From positions 1-5,378 of the forward strand of contig JAQUYY010000137.1 in NCBI GenBank assembly GCA_028691575.1: a DNA stretch of 5,378 nt, read 5' to 3'. Below, one piece after another: positions 1 through 5,378 of this stretch (position 1 is the first letter of the stretch; every line of letters begins with the position of its first letter). Under the pieces are notes generated by a model, which was given only the letters and a program-made list of their open reading frames with translations, was not told where the DNA came from and searched no databases. Both the position numbers and the translations under genes were made by a program. Origin of the DNA: Candidatus Gastranaerophilales bacterium (GTDB lineage: Bacteria; Cyanobacteriota; Vampirovibrionia; Gastranaerophilales; JAQUYY01).

Positions 1-815
1 GTCATGAAGATGTAAATGCCAAACAACAAGGTGCTAATAATGCAAATAGTAATACTATATTTGATAATGTAGAAGCATCGACTGTTGAAGCGACAGGTGA
101 AGATTATATGAATGCTTTAGAAGGCTACTCTGATGGTTATTCGTTGCCTTATATGGATTCCAATGGTTTGGTAGAGACAGATAAAGCTTATGAAAACGTT
201 GATAAGGCTTTTGGTAACAATGACGGCGTGACAGATGAAGCTGAAAAAATGATTTTGCATATGTTTGCAGACTATGTAGGGTCAGATGAAATTGACGGCC
301 AAGTAACAACAGAAGACCGAACGAAGGCAGCATCAATTATAAGCCAGTTGGCTGACGAGGATAGTGCTTTTAATACTGATGAATCTTTAGATAAATATCA
401 TACAATATTTAAGAGTATAACTGAAAAAGTAAATAAACATTTTGAGACAACTTCAGATGAAGCTATTTCGGAAGAAGCTGATAAAGTAACGTCTGATGAT
501 GCAATAACGGACACAGAAGTTACAACTGATGAAACTGAAACTAAGCCTGAAGAAGAACCGGCTGAAAAACCAAAGATTTCGGATTTGACAGAAAATAAAG
601 AAGATGGCGTTGATTATACAATTCAATCCGGAGATTGTTTATCAACAATTATTCAAACAAAATACGGCAAATACAGTAACGATATATTAAGCAAAATTGT
701 CGAATATAACAACAAAAATGGCGGTCAACATATTGAAAATGCAAATTTAATTAATTCGGGAGCAAGTTTGGTTTTACCATCTGTCACTGAACTTGAAGAA
801 TTATTAGCAGCTTAA
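1..815 (+). CDS. LysM-domain protein with acidic, EF-hand-like N-terminal region (5' partial)
   Basis: The reading frame is open from base 3 at the window edge to the TAA at 813-815 (270 visible codons). The ATG at 108 is probably internal, because no stop precedes it and the upstream codons read as similar acidic protein. The C-terminus (about 612-800) is a LysM domain: it opens YTIQSGDCLSTI and closes with ANLINSGASLVLP, the usual 'N..LI..G..L.LP' ending. LysM domains bind peptidoglycan or other N-acetylglucosamine glycans, so an envelope-bound or exported protein is likely. Before it lies a Glu/Asp/Thr/Pro-rich linker (about 430-600), probably disordered. Further upstream, three short Asp/Asn-Gly stretches (DSNGLVETD, NNDGVTDEAE, DEIDGQVTTED) resemble calcium-binding EF-hand or dockerin loops but deviate from consensus, so calcium binding is a guess. 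The N-terminus, including any signal peptide or enzymatic domain, is outside the window. LysM assignment is firm; overall function is unknown. Confidence 0.87.
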   Translation, partial: HEDVNAKQQGANNANSNTIFDNVEASTVEATGEDYMNALEGYSDGYSLPYMDSNGLVETDKAYENVDKAFGNNDGVTDEAEKMILHMFADYVGSDEIDGQVTTEDRTKAASIISQLADEDSAFNTDESLDKYHTIFKSITEKVNKHFETTSDEAISEEADKVTSDDAITDTEVTTDETETKPEEEPAEKPKISDLTENKEDGVDYTIQSGDCLSTIIQTKYGKYSNDILSKIVEYNNKNGGQHIENANLINSGASLVLPSVTELEELLAA

Positions 816-829
816 AAACAAATAACATT

Positions 830-867
830 AAACAAAACCTCCTCTTTAAAAAGAGGAGGTTTTGTTT
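830..867. terminator. Bidirectional intrinsic terminator between convergent genes
   Basis: The arms 830-847 and 850-867 are perfectly complementary (18 bp). The core CCTCCTCTTT/AAAGAGGAGG is flanked by an A-rich left side and a T-rich right side (TTTTGTTTT). Because the A and T runs are symmetrical, the hairpin has a U-rich tail when transcribed in either direction. It starts 14 bp after the stop of the + strand LysM gene and ends 12 bp before the stop of the - strand gene, which is where a shared terminator belongs. The drawn loop is only 2 nt, so in RNA the top A-U pairs will open to give a larger loop. Confidence 0.93.
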
Positions 868-879
868 TGAATATTAAAA

Positions 880-1134
880 TTAACTCATAAATGCTTCCTC
901 TTGAATTGCCAAACCTGCAATTTGAGTATCGAGAACAGCTATTTTTTTAACAGGACCTTTGCCTGTTTTTTCAATAATTTTTGGATTTGATGGGGATGCT
1001 TTTAACATAATTTCTTGCAATTCAACGAACATTGCATCTGAATCATCTACATATAACACAATTGGCGGTCCTACATGTTTTAAAAAAATAAGAATCGGTC
1101 TTTTTGTACTTATAGTTTGTTGCTGAAATGACAT
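880..1134 (-). CDS. Small conserved-looking protein of unknown function (84 aa)
   Basis: I do not recognise this family. The 84-aa product starts at ATG (1134-1132 on the reverse strand) and ends in TAA (882-880). The start is supported by the Shine-Dalgarno AAGGAGA six bases upstream. The protein has no cysteine, signal peptide or membrane segment, so it is probably cytoplasmic. The pattern suggests a compact, mostly beta fold: strand-like RPILIFLKH (12-20), PIVLYVDD (24-31) and AMFVELQEIM (34-43), then a loop with a basic patch KTGKGPVKK (56-64), then KIAVLDTQIAGLAIQEE (64-80). The arrangement is faintly reminiscent of Sm/Hfq-like small barrels (a strand after RP, G/D turns), but the defining Hfq motifs are absent and I do not claim it. 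It converges on the LysM gene and diverges from the secretion operon, so it appears to be transcribed alone. Codon use and composition match the neighbours. Confidence 0.82.
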   Translation of the reverse strand: MSFQQQTISTKRPILIFLKHVGPPIVLYVDDSDAMFVELQEIMLKASPSNPKIIEKTGKGPVKKIAVLDTQIAGLAIQEEAFMS

Positions 1135-1140
1135 TTGTTA

Positions 1141-1147
1141 TCTCCTT
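1141..1147 (-). promoter_or_regulatory. Strong Shine-Dalgarno site of the 84-aa protein gene
   Basis: The reverse strand reads AAGGAGA followed by six bases and ATG, close to ideal. It fixes the start at 1134. Just upstream of it (1152-1170) is a 6-bp perfect inverted repeat, TTTGAA/TTCAAA around a 7-nt spacer, which could form a weak leader hairpin or be chance in AT-rich DNA. Confidence 0.85.
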
Positions 1148-1203
1148 GAAATTTGAAAAATAAATTCAAAAAACAACACTATCATATCAAGATAGCGTAT
1201 ATA

Positions 1204-1233
1204 ATTATAAAATTATTCTGAACTATTTAATAA
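1204..1233 (-). promoter_or_regulatory. Candidate promoter for the 84-aa gene
   Basis: On the reverse strand a perfect TATAAT -10 hexamer lies at 1209-1204, with a weak -35 (TTATTA, 1233-1228) 18 bp upstream. This would start RNA near 1197 and give a leader of about 60 nt containing both short inverted repeats and the Shine-Dalgarno. The -35 matches only three of six bases and TATAAT-like strings are common in such AT-rich DNA, so confidence is limited. Confidence 0.35.
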
Positions 1234-1376
1234 TACAAAGTTTTTAATGAGATTTAATCAACCATATAAACTAGAAAGACTTAAATTTTTAAACTAAAAT
1301 CATTATTTATTCATATAATTATAGGTAATATTTGAAAAATACATTATATGAATGATACGGGTTTATACTGCAATAA

Positions 1377-1405
1377 TTACAATAATACTCAAGAGAAAGT
1401 ATAAT
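1377..1405 (+). promoter_or_regulatory. Candidate promoter of the secretion/pilus operon
   Basis: A perfect TATAAT -10 (1400-1405) has a weak -35-like TTACAA (1377-1382) with the ideal 17-bp spacer. Transcription would start about 1412, only about 8 nt before the ATG at 1420, giving an almost leaderless mRNA. That is consistent with the lack of a Shine-Dalgarno sequence before this gene. A competing -10, TATACT at 1364-1369, would give a leader of roughly 45 nt but has no recognisable -35. Confidence 0.4.
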
Positions 1406-1406
1406 T

Positions 1407-1420
1407 TTTTGGTACCAAAA
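1407..1420. repeat. 14-bp perfect palindrome overlapping the operon start
   Basis: TTTTGGTACCAAAA reads identically on both strands. It sits two bases downstream of the TATAAT and its last A is the first base of the start codon at 1420. Position and symmetry are those of an operator for a dimeric repressor, or the sequence could be coincidental. By rough estimate, about one 14-bp palindrome would occur by chance in 5 kb of this composition. Confidence 0.45.
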
Positions 1421-2097
1421 TGAAAATAAATAATTTCAAAAAATATTTTTTAAATATATTTTTGCTGGTTTTGATATGTTCGACAGTTTCTTCCTGTGAC
1501 AAAATAAGCAATAAATTTGGACTCAATAAAGCAGCCCAAAAACCTGAGCTTGTTACAATCGATATAGATGAAGAAATTGAAGAAGAACCTGACGAAACTG
1601 TTTTAATAAGCATTGAAAATTTTGGGAGAAACAATCCGTTCAAGCCCTATTATGAGAAATCTATAGTGCTTGAAGATGAACTTACCAAACAATTATTGCC
1701 CTCAATTCCTCCTCCTCCTATGGATAGAGCTGAGGATGAAGGAATGGGCGAATTACTTTCTATACAAATAGCCGGAATATTGTATGATTCAGTCAGACCT
1801 CTTGCTATATTAAAAATAGCAGGTCAAGACTACCTGGTTCACCAAGGGGACAAGATTTTTGACTATTATGTTCAAGATATTTCTTCTACTAAAGTTGCTG
1901 TCCAAAGAGGTGCAAATATTTATAGAGCCGGAGTCGGTGAAATAGTTGAAGGAAATATTGAAAACAATACTGTTTATGATTTAGGTAAGATGTTTGCGGG
2001 CTATAAAAAATATAAACAAGAAGAAAAACTTCGAGGAGAAATTGAGGAAAATGCAATCCCGTTAGAAAATATTCTTAGTCAATCACTAGAAAATTAA
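1420..2097 (+). CDS. PilP/GspC-like lipoprotein, secretin-linking subunit of a type IV pilus/type II secretion machine
   Basis: The 225-aa product begins with a lipoprotein signal peptide: basic N-region (MKINNFKK), hydrophobic core (residues 9-23) and lipobox VSSC, so Cys26 should be lipidated. The lipobox fits the ATG at 1420, and an in-frame TAA at 1402-1404 rules out a longer start. An acidic linker (48-59) leads to GRNNPFKP (69-76), the 'NPF.P' signature common before PilP/GspC domains, then a Pro-rich stretch (94-100). A small beta domain follows (about 112-176: LLSIQIAGIL, AILKIAGQDYLVHQGD, YYVQDISSTKVAVQRG), the pattern of PilP and the GspC homology region. In those families this protein ties the secretin N-domains to the inner-membrane platform. 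A charged tail (177-225) extends past the domain. No Shine-Dalgarno is visible. The secretin gene follows after 22 bp. Family placement is inferred from motifs; PilP rather than GspC is favoured because it is a lipoprotein without a transmembrane helix. Confidence 0.83.
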   Translation: MKINNFKKYFLNIFLLVLICSTVSSCDKISNKFGLNKAAQKPELVTIDIDEEIEEEPDETVLISIENFGRNNPFKPYYEKSIVLEDELTKQLLPSIPPPPMDRAEDEGMGELLSIQIAGILYDSVRPLAILKIAGQDYLVHQGDKIFDYYVQDISSTKVAVQRGANIYRAGVGEIVEGNIENNTVYDLGKMFAGYKKYKQEEKLRGEIEENAIPLENILSQSLEN

Positions 2098-2102
2098 TTA
2101 CC

Positions 2103-2109
2103 AAAGGAG
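2103..2109 (+). promoter_or_regulatory. Shine-Dalgarno site of the secretin gene
   Basis: AAAGGAG precedes the ATG at 2120 by 10 bases, slightly long but acceptable. It lies wholly in the 22-bp gap after the lipoprotein stop. It contrasts with the missing site in front of the first gene of the operon. Confidence 0.8.
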
Positions 2110-2119
2110 CAATAAATTA

Positions 2120-3841
2120 ATGAATCAACGTTACAAAAAACTGGCAAAAACAATAACTGCTCTATACATATGTACAATGCTTGGAGCAGGGAATGCTTTT
2201 GCTGCAGCAGATTTAAATTTAAGAGCATTGCCTGCTAATGCAGAACCTTCGGAGATCAAACTTCAAGGAGGTGTCAGTGTTACTGATGTCGATGAATTAA
2301 TTAACCTAAGTTTAAGAAATTCTGACACAAGACAGGTTTTAAGAATGCTTGCCGATAAAGCAGGTTTGAACATAATTTTCCACGATTCTGTCAGCGGAAC
2401 AGTAACTCTTGATTTGGTAAATGTAACTTTGAACAAAGCCTTTGAATATATTATGACCGTTAATTCTCTAAGATATTGGATTGATAATGAAACATTAATT
2501 GTTGCTTCAAAAGATGCAACCTCTGAATTAGGATTGAACAAACAGCAAATTAAACCGATTAAAATAAAATACGTAGATGCCGCAAAAGTTGCAAAATTCT
2601 TAAATACCAACATATTTGGGCTAAATAACCCAAGTATAAGCAGCAATGAAATTGCAATTATTAATCCTGCCAAAAACGAAGTACTGCTTTTTGGTACTAA
2701 TAAAGATATTGCTCTTGCAAAAGAAGTTATTGCACATCTTGATTCCAAACCAAGTATGAAAACTTTTAAAGTCAATCATATGACGTCGGGGAAAATGGCT
2801 AGTTTACTATGTCAAACAGTTTTTGAACAAGAAAGTGCAAGTGGAGATAATGCAGGAGACGGCTCAGGTGGCGGAGAAGTTGCTTGTAAACAGGAAGAAA
2901 CTGTTACAGCAGATAATTTGGCATCTTTTGAGGGAAATGCATATAAAATTATTTATTATCCTGATATAAATGAAATAACACTTTATGGCGGAACGCAGGA
3001 ACAACTTACTATGGCTGAAAATTTTATAACAGAATTTGATAAAAAACAGCCTCAAGCCTATATAGAACTTACTATTATTGAATTATCCGAAGCAGGAGTT
3101 AAAACATTGGAATCAGGATGGGCATATCAGGATGGCAAATTGAATCTTGACGGCGGTTATGCATCTATGATAGCCGGCGGAGAAACTGTTTGGGACGGTT
3201 CTGTAGGAACTCCTACCGGAACTGATGGCGGCTATGTTTTTAGCGATAACAATTCAGCTCTAAATCCGGTTGACTATGGAAAAGCGATTGCAAATAAAAT
3301 AAGAATGCTTGTAACAGAAGATAAAGGCAGAATCCTTGCAAATCCAAGAATTGTAGCTACTAATAATCAAGAATCTACCATTAATATTACTTCAGATTAT
3401 TTATCAGAGAGAACTCAAACTGTTGAAAGTACCCCTTCCGGTAACTTAACGACAACAGAATATACAAGCGATAGTGCAGGTATTGAAATTACACTGACTC
3501 CAAGAATCAGTCCTGATGGCTATGTAGGAATGGACATAGCTCCTTCCTATACGACACCGACAGGTACTATAAAAGAAGGCTCAAATATTGTTTTAACTCT
3601 CGTAAGTACAAGAGAATTGGATTTAAAATCTGTTAGGGTTAAAGATGGTGAGACACTTGTTCTTGGTGGTTTAATTCAAGAAAATGAAAGCAAATCAAAG
3701 AAAAAGATACCTGTTTTAGGTGATATTCCTGTTATTGGTTTCTTATTCGGTTCATCAACTAAAGATAAAACAAGGACAGAGCTAATTATAATGGTTACAC
3801 CAAAAATCATTAAAGACGATGCAACAATTGATACAATTTAA
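2120..3841 (+). CDS. Secretin (PilQ/GspD family outer-membrane channel)
   Basis: The 573-aa product forms the multimeric outer-membrane gate for a type IV pilus or type II secretion substrate. A Sec signal peptide (1-28, basic start, cleavage after Ala-Phe-Ala) precedes an N0/STN domain (about 60-130: LRNSDTRQVLRMLADKAGLN). Two ring-building secretin N-domains follow (about 144-210 and 213-308). The second contains a Gly/Asp/Ser-rich loop bounded by Cys231 and Cys256, the only cysteines I see in the mature protein. The C-terminal secretin barrel carries GRILANPRIVATNNQ (around N408), VRVKDGETLVLGGLI (505-519), KIPVLGDIPVIGFLFGS (from about 529) and a closing RTELIIMVTPKII, all hallmark motifs. 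I see no AMIN peptidoglycan-binding domain, unlike many PilQ proteins, and no obvious pilotin-binding tail. The domain order is therefore closer to a short GspD, while the PilP-like neighbour favours PilQ, so I leave the symbol open. The start is fixed by the Shine-Dalgarno and signal peptide. Confidence 0.96.
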   Translation: MNQRYKKLAKTITALYICTMLGAGNAFAAADLNLRALPANAEPSEIKLQGGVSVTDVDELINLSLRNSDTRQVLRMLADKAGLNIIFHDSVSGTVTLDLVNVTLNKAFEYIMTVNSLRYWIDNETLIVASKDATSELGLNKQQIKPIKIKYVDAAKVAKFLNTNIFGLNNPSISSNEIAIINPAKNEVLLFGTNKDIALAKEVIAHLDSKPSMKTFKVNHMTSGKMASLLCQTVFEQESASGDNAGDGSGGGEVACKQEETVTADNLASFEGNAYKIIYYPDINEITLYGGTQEQLTMAENFITEFDKKQPQAYIELTIIELSEAGVKTLESGWAYQDGKLNLDGGYASMIAGGETVWDGSVGTPTGTDGGYVFSDNNSALNPVDYGKAIANKIRMLVTEDKGRILANPRIVATNNQESTINITSDYLSERTQTVESTPSGNLTTTEYTSDSAGIEITLTPRISPDGYVGMDIAPSYTTPTGTIKEGSNIVLTLVSTRELDLKSVRVKDGETLVLGGLIQENESKSKKKIPVLGDIPVIGFLFGSSTKDKTRTELIIMVTPKIIKDDATIDTI

Positions 3842-3852
3842 AGGTTAATATA

Positions 3853-5378
3853 ATGAGCACAACTGAAGTTTTAGAAAAACTCAAAAAAAATATAGATAAA
3901 GCATATGTGGATAAATTTTCGATTAGGGTACTGGAATCTAATCGGTTTATGCCCATAAGTGTTCATAAAGGCAGTTTATTTGTAGGAATTGTTGATACGG
4001 CTGATAAACACAGATTAAATAAAATTCTTACTGAAGTAAAAAAAAGAACAAACGAAAAACCCGCTGCCATTAACCTTACAGAAAGCCAGTTTACGGAATT
4101 AATAAATGATTATAAAGGTCAACTAAATGCAAAATTTGATGAAATAATCAGCAAAGCTCCTGCAGCTCAACAAAATCAAGTAGGCTTAGATATGCTAAGT
4201 TCAATAAAAATAACCGAAGGTGAAAAACAGGAGCAAAAAGCCGAACCGCAAAAAGAACCGGTAAAAGAACAACAACCTAAAGAGGAAAAAAAAGCTGTTA
4301 ATAAAAGTCAAAATGAACCGATTAGTCCTGAAGCTCCCAAAAAAAGATTGGGAGAAATTTTAGTTGATTTAGGATTTATAACAAAAGAACAATTGTTAAA
4401 TGCTTTAGCAGAAGGTAAAAAAAGTGGAGATCCCATCGGTTCTGTACTTGTTAAAACAGGTGATATTACAGTTGCTCAGTTAAGAGAAGCTCTGCAAAAA
4501 CAGCAAGGCATTGAAACAATAGAAGCAAACACTATCAAAATTAACCCTGAATTGATTGATATGTTGCCGGATGATTTTATTAAAGATAATAAAATCATTC
4601 CGATAAGCTCTGACGGAAAAATCCTAACAATCGGTATGGTTAATCCCAATGATAAAAATGCTCTAAATAACATTATTTATTTAACAGGATTAATGCCAAA
4701 ACCAATGATAATGACGCATATAGAATATGAAAAATGTATTGAATCAATCTTTGAAACCAGAAAAGCAACAAGCAAAATGATTGAAGAAATCGAACTTGAC
4801 GGAAGTGCAATTTCTGATGAAACGCCATGGGATCAGCTTGAAAAAGAACTTCAGGATGAATCAGGTGCGATTGCAAAATTTGCCAATCAAATAATTATTA
4901 ATGCTATAAAAAAAGATGCGAGTGATATTCATATTGAACCAAGATCCGGCAAATATATTGTAAGATATAGAATTGACGGTATTTTGCGTCAAGTAATCGA
5001 TATTCCGGGAAAAATCGAATCGGCTGTAATTTCAAGGATAAAAGTTATTTCAAGAATGAATATTACAGAGCATAGACGTCCTCAAGACGGTTCTTTTTCA
5101 ATTAAAAACGGTGATTTATCTTATGATTTAAGAATAAATACACTTCCTGTTGCAGGAAAAGAAAAAGTAGTAATTCGTATTTTAAAACCAAGCTTAGATG
5201 CTGATAAAAATAGTCAAAATATTCAACTTAACGGTGCGGCAGATGATGACATTGAAAAAATTGATGCGATGACAGCCTCTCCTCACGGTATTATTTTAGT
5301 ATCCGGTCCGACAGGTAGCGGTAAAACAACTACATTATATTCAATATTAAACAATATAAATGACGATATGGTTAATAT
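3853..5378 (+). CDS. pilB: GspE/PilB-type assembly ATPase with MshEN-like N-terminus (3' partial)
   Basis: The frame is open from the ATG at 3853 to the right edge (508 complete codons). A weak site, AAAGG (3840-3844), overlaps the secretin stop 11 bp upstream, so translation is likely coupled. The protein is a cytoplasmic hexameric ATPase that powers pilin or pseudopilin assembly. Residues about 20-88 resemble the second half of a GspE/MshE N-domain (PISVHKGSLFVGIVD). A Lys/Glu/Gln/Pro-rich linker follows (about 122-160), then a full MshEN-type domain (165-300) with RLGEILVDLGFITKEQL and IPISSDGKILTIGMVNPND. The motor begins near 340 with DIHIEP (358-363), YRIDG (372-376), RRPQDG (408-413) and the Walker A GPTGSGKT (485-492). 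Walker B, the His box and any zinc-binding tetracysteine lie beyond the edge. The long N-terminus argues for an assembly ATPase (PilB/GspE) and against the retraction ATPase PilT. PilB versus GspE cannot be settled here; the symbol is a best guess. Confidence 0.94.
   Translation, partial: MSTTEVLEKLKKNIDKAYVDKFSIRVLESNRFMPISVHKGSLFVGIVDTADKHRLNKILTEVKKRTNEKPAAINLTESQFTELINDYKGQLNAKFDEIISKAPAAQQNQVGLDMLSSIKITEGEKQEQKAEPQKEPVKEQQPKEEKKAVNKSQNEPISPEAPKKRLGEILVDLGFITKEQLLNALAEGKKSGDPIGSVLVKTGDITVAQLREALQKQQGIETIEANTIKINPELIDMLPDDFIKDNKIIPISSDGKILTIGMVNPNDKNALNNIIYLTGLMPKPMIMTHIEYEKCIESIFETRKATSKMIEEIELDGSAISDETPWDQLEKELQDESGAIAKFANQIIINAIKKDASDIHIEPRSGKYIVRYRIDGILRQVIDIPGKIESAVISRIKVISRMNITEHRRPQDGSFSIKNGDLSYDLRINTLPVAGKEKVVIRILKPSLDADKNSQNIQLNGAADDDIEKIDAMTASPHGIILVSGPTGSGKTTTLYSILNNINDDMVN
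4334..4354 (+). repeat. Inverted repeat inside the ATPase gene
   Basis: CTCCCAA (4334-4340) and TTGGGAG (4348-4354) are perfect complements around a 7-base A-rich loop. The element sits at the junction between the low-complexity linker and the MshEN domain of the ATPase. It is unusually G+C-rich for this window. A role in translation pausing or mRNA stability is possible, but chance is equally plausible. Confidence 0.4.

Larger units (their letters stand above)
1135..1419. other. AT-rich divergent intergenic region
   Basis: This 285-bp gap separates the leftward 84-aa gene from the rightward secretion operon, so it should carry promoters for both. I see no open frame with a ribosome binding site, no tRNA-like cloverleaf and no direct repeat array. 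It contains several short inverted repeats (1152-1170, and 1179-1195 with arms CTATC/GATAG) and the candidate promoters listed separately. The middle part (about 1235-1360) holds nothing I can assign. Confidence 0.7.

Noticed and set aside
108..110. ATG at 108 as the true start of the LysM protein
   Set aside because: The frame is open to the window edge with similar acidic codons, there is no Shine-Dalgarno upstream of 108, and no signal peptide follows it.
55..336. 93-codon - strand open frame within the LysM gene
   Set aside because: It is fully antisense to a coherent acidic protein, is low-complexity His/Leu/Ser-rich and has no start context.
1179..1195. CTATC/GATAG inverted repeat as a terminator or riboswitch
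   Set aside because: The stem has only 5 bp, no U tract follows in either direction, and no conserved riboswitch core is visible.
1389..1643. 84-codon - strand open frame across the start of the lipoprotein gene
   Set aside because: It is antisense to a convincing lipoprotein signal peptide and lipobox and would run through the operon promoter. The Ser/Ile-rich product is an artefact of the acidic linker read backwards.
2263..2775. 170-codon open frame on the - strand
   Set aside because: It lies wholly inside the secretin gene, antisense to its N0/N1 domains. It has no supporting ribosome binding site, and its hydrophobic composition is what complementary reading of the secretin codons gives.
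4476..4876. Two adjacent short - strand frames inside the ATPase gene
   Set aside because: The + strand frame here encodes recognisable MshEN and motor-domain sequence. The reverse frames show no family motif or ribosome binding site.

Overview
The window is AT-rich (about one third G+C by eye) and comes from a diderm bacterium, because it encodes an outer-membrane secretin and a lipoprotein with a clear lipobox. All four visible gene ends (three complete genes plus the 5'-truncated first gene) use TAA, and the standard genetic code reads through cleanly. The base composition, the LysM protein with an acidic linker and the small unknown protein fit a gut Vampirovibrionia (Gastranaerophilales/'Melainabacteria'-type) genome. 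That assignment comes from general familiarity, not a search, and other low-GC diderms are not excluded.

Layout. (1) Positions 1-815, + strand: the 3' part of a gene whose start lies left of the window. It encodes an acidic protein with EF-hand/dockerin-like Asp/Asn-Gly stretches, a Glu/Thr-rich linker and a C-terminal LysM domain. (2) Positions 830-867: a perfect 18-bp hairpin flanked by A and T runs, a bidirectional terminator shared with the convergent gene to its right. (3) Positions 880-1134, - strand: a small 84-aa protein of unknown function with a strong Shine-Dalgarno sequence. (4) Positions 1135-1419: an AT-rich divergent intergenic region with candidate promoters in both directions. 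A 14-bp perfect palindrome (1407-1420) extends from its end to the A of the next start codon. (5) Positions 1420-5378, + strand: three tightly spaced genes of a type IV pilus/type II secretion-like machine. They are a PilP/GspC-like inner-membrane-facing lipoprotein, a secretin (PilQ/GspD family) and a GspE/PilB-type assembly ATPase that runs off the right edge just after its Walker A motif.

How the genes work together. In type IV pilus and type II secretion systems the ATPase drives polymerisation of (pseudo)pilins at the inner membrane. The fibre or substrate passes through the secretin, and the PilP/GspC-type protein links the secretin periplasmic domains to the inner-membrane platform. 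The gaps of 22 and 11 bp indicate one operon, with its promoter in 1135-1419. The usual pilM-N-O neighbours are not upstream, so the platform genes would have to lie downstream or elsewhere. I found no mobile element, CRISPR array, tRNA or rRNA. The best candidates for something new are the near-leaderless, palindrome-overlapped start of the operon, the cysteine-bracketed Gly-rich loop in the secretin, the two-module N-terminus of the ATPase and the unrecognised 84-aa protein.
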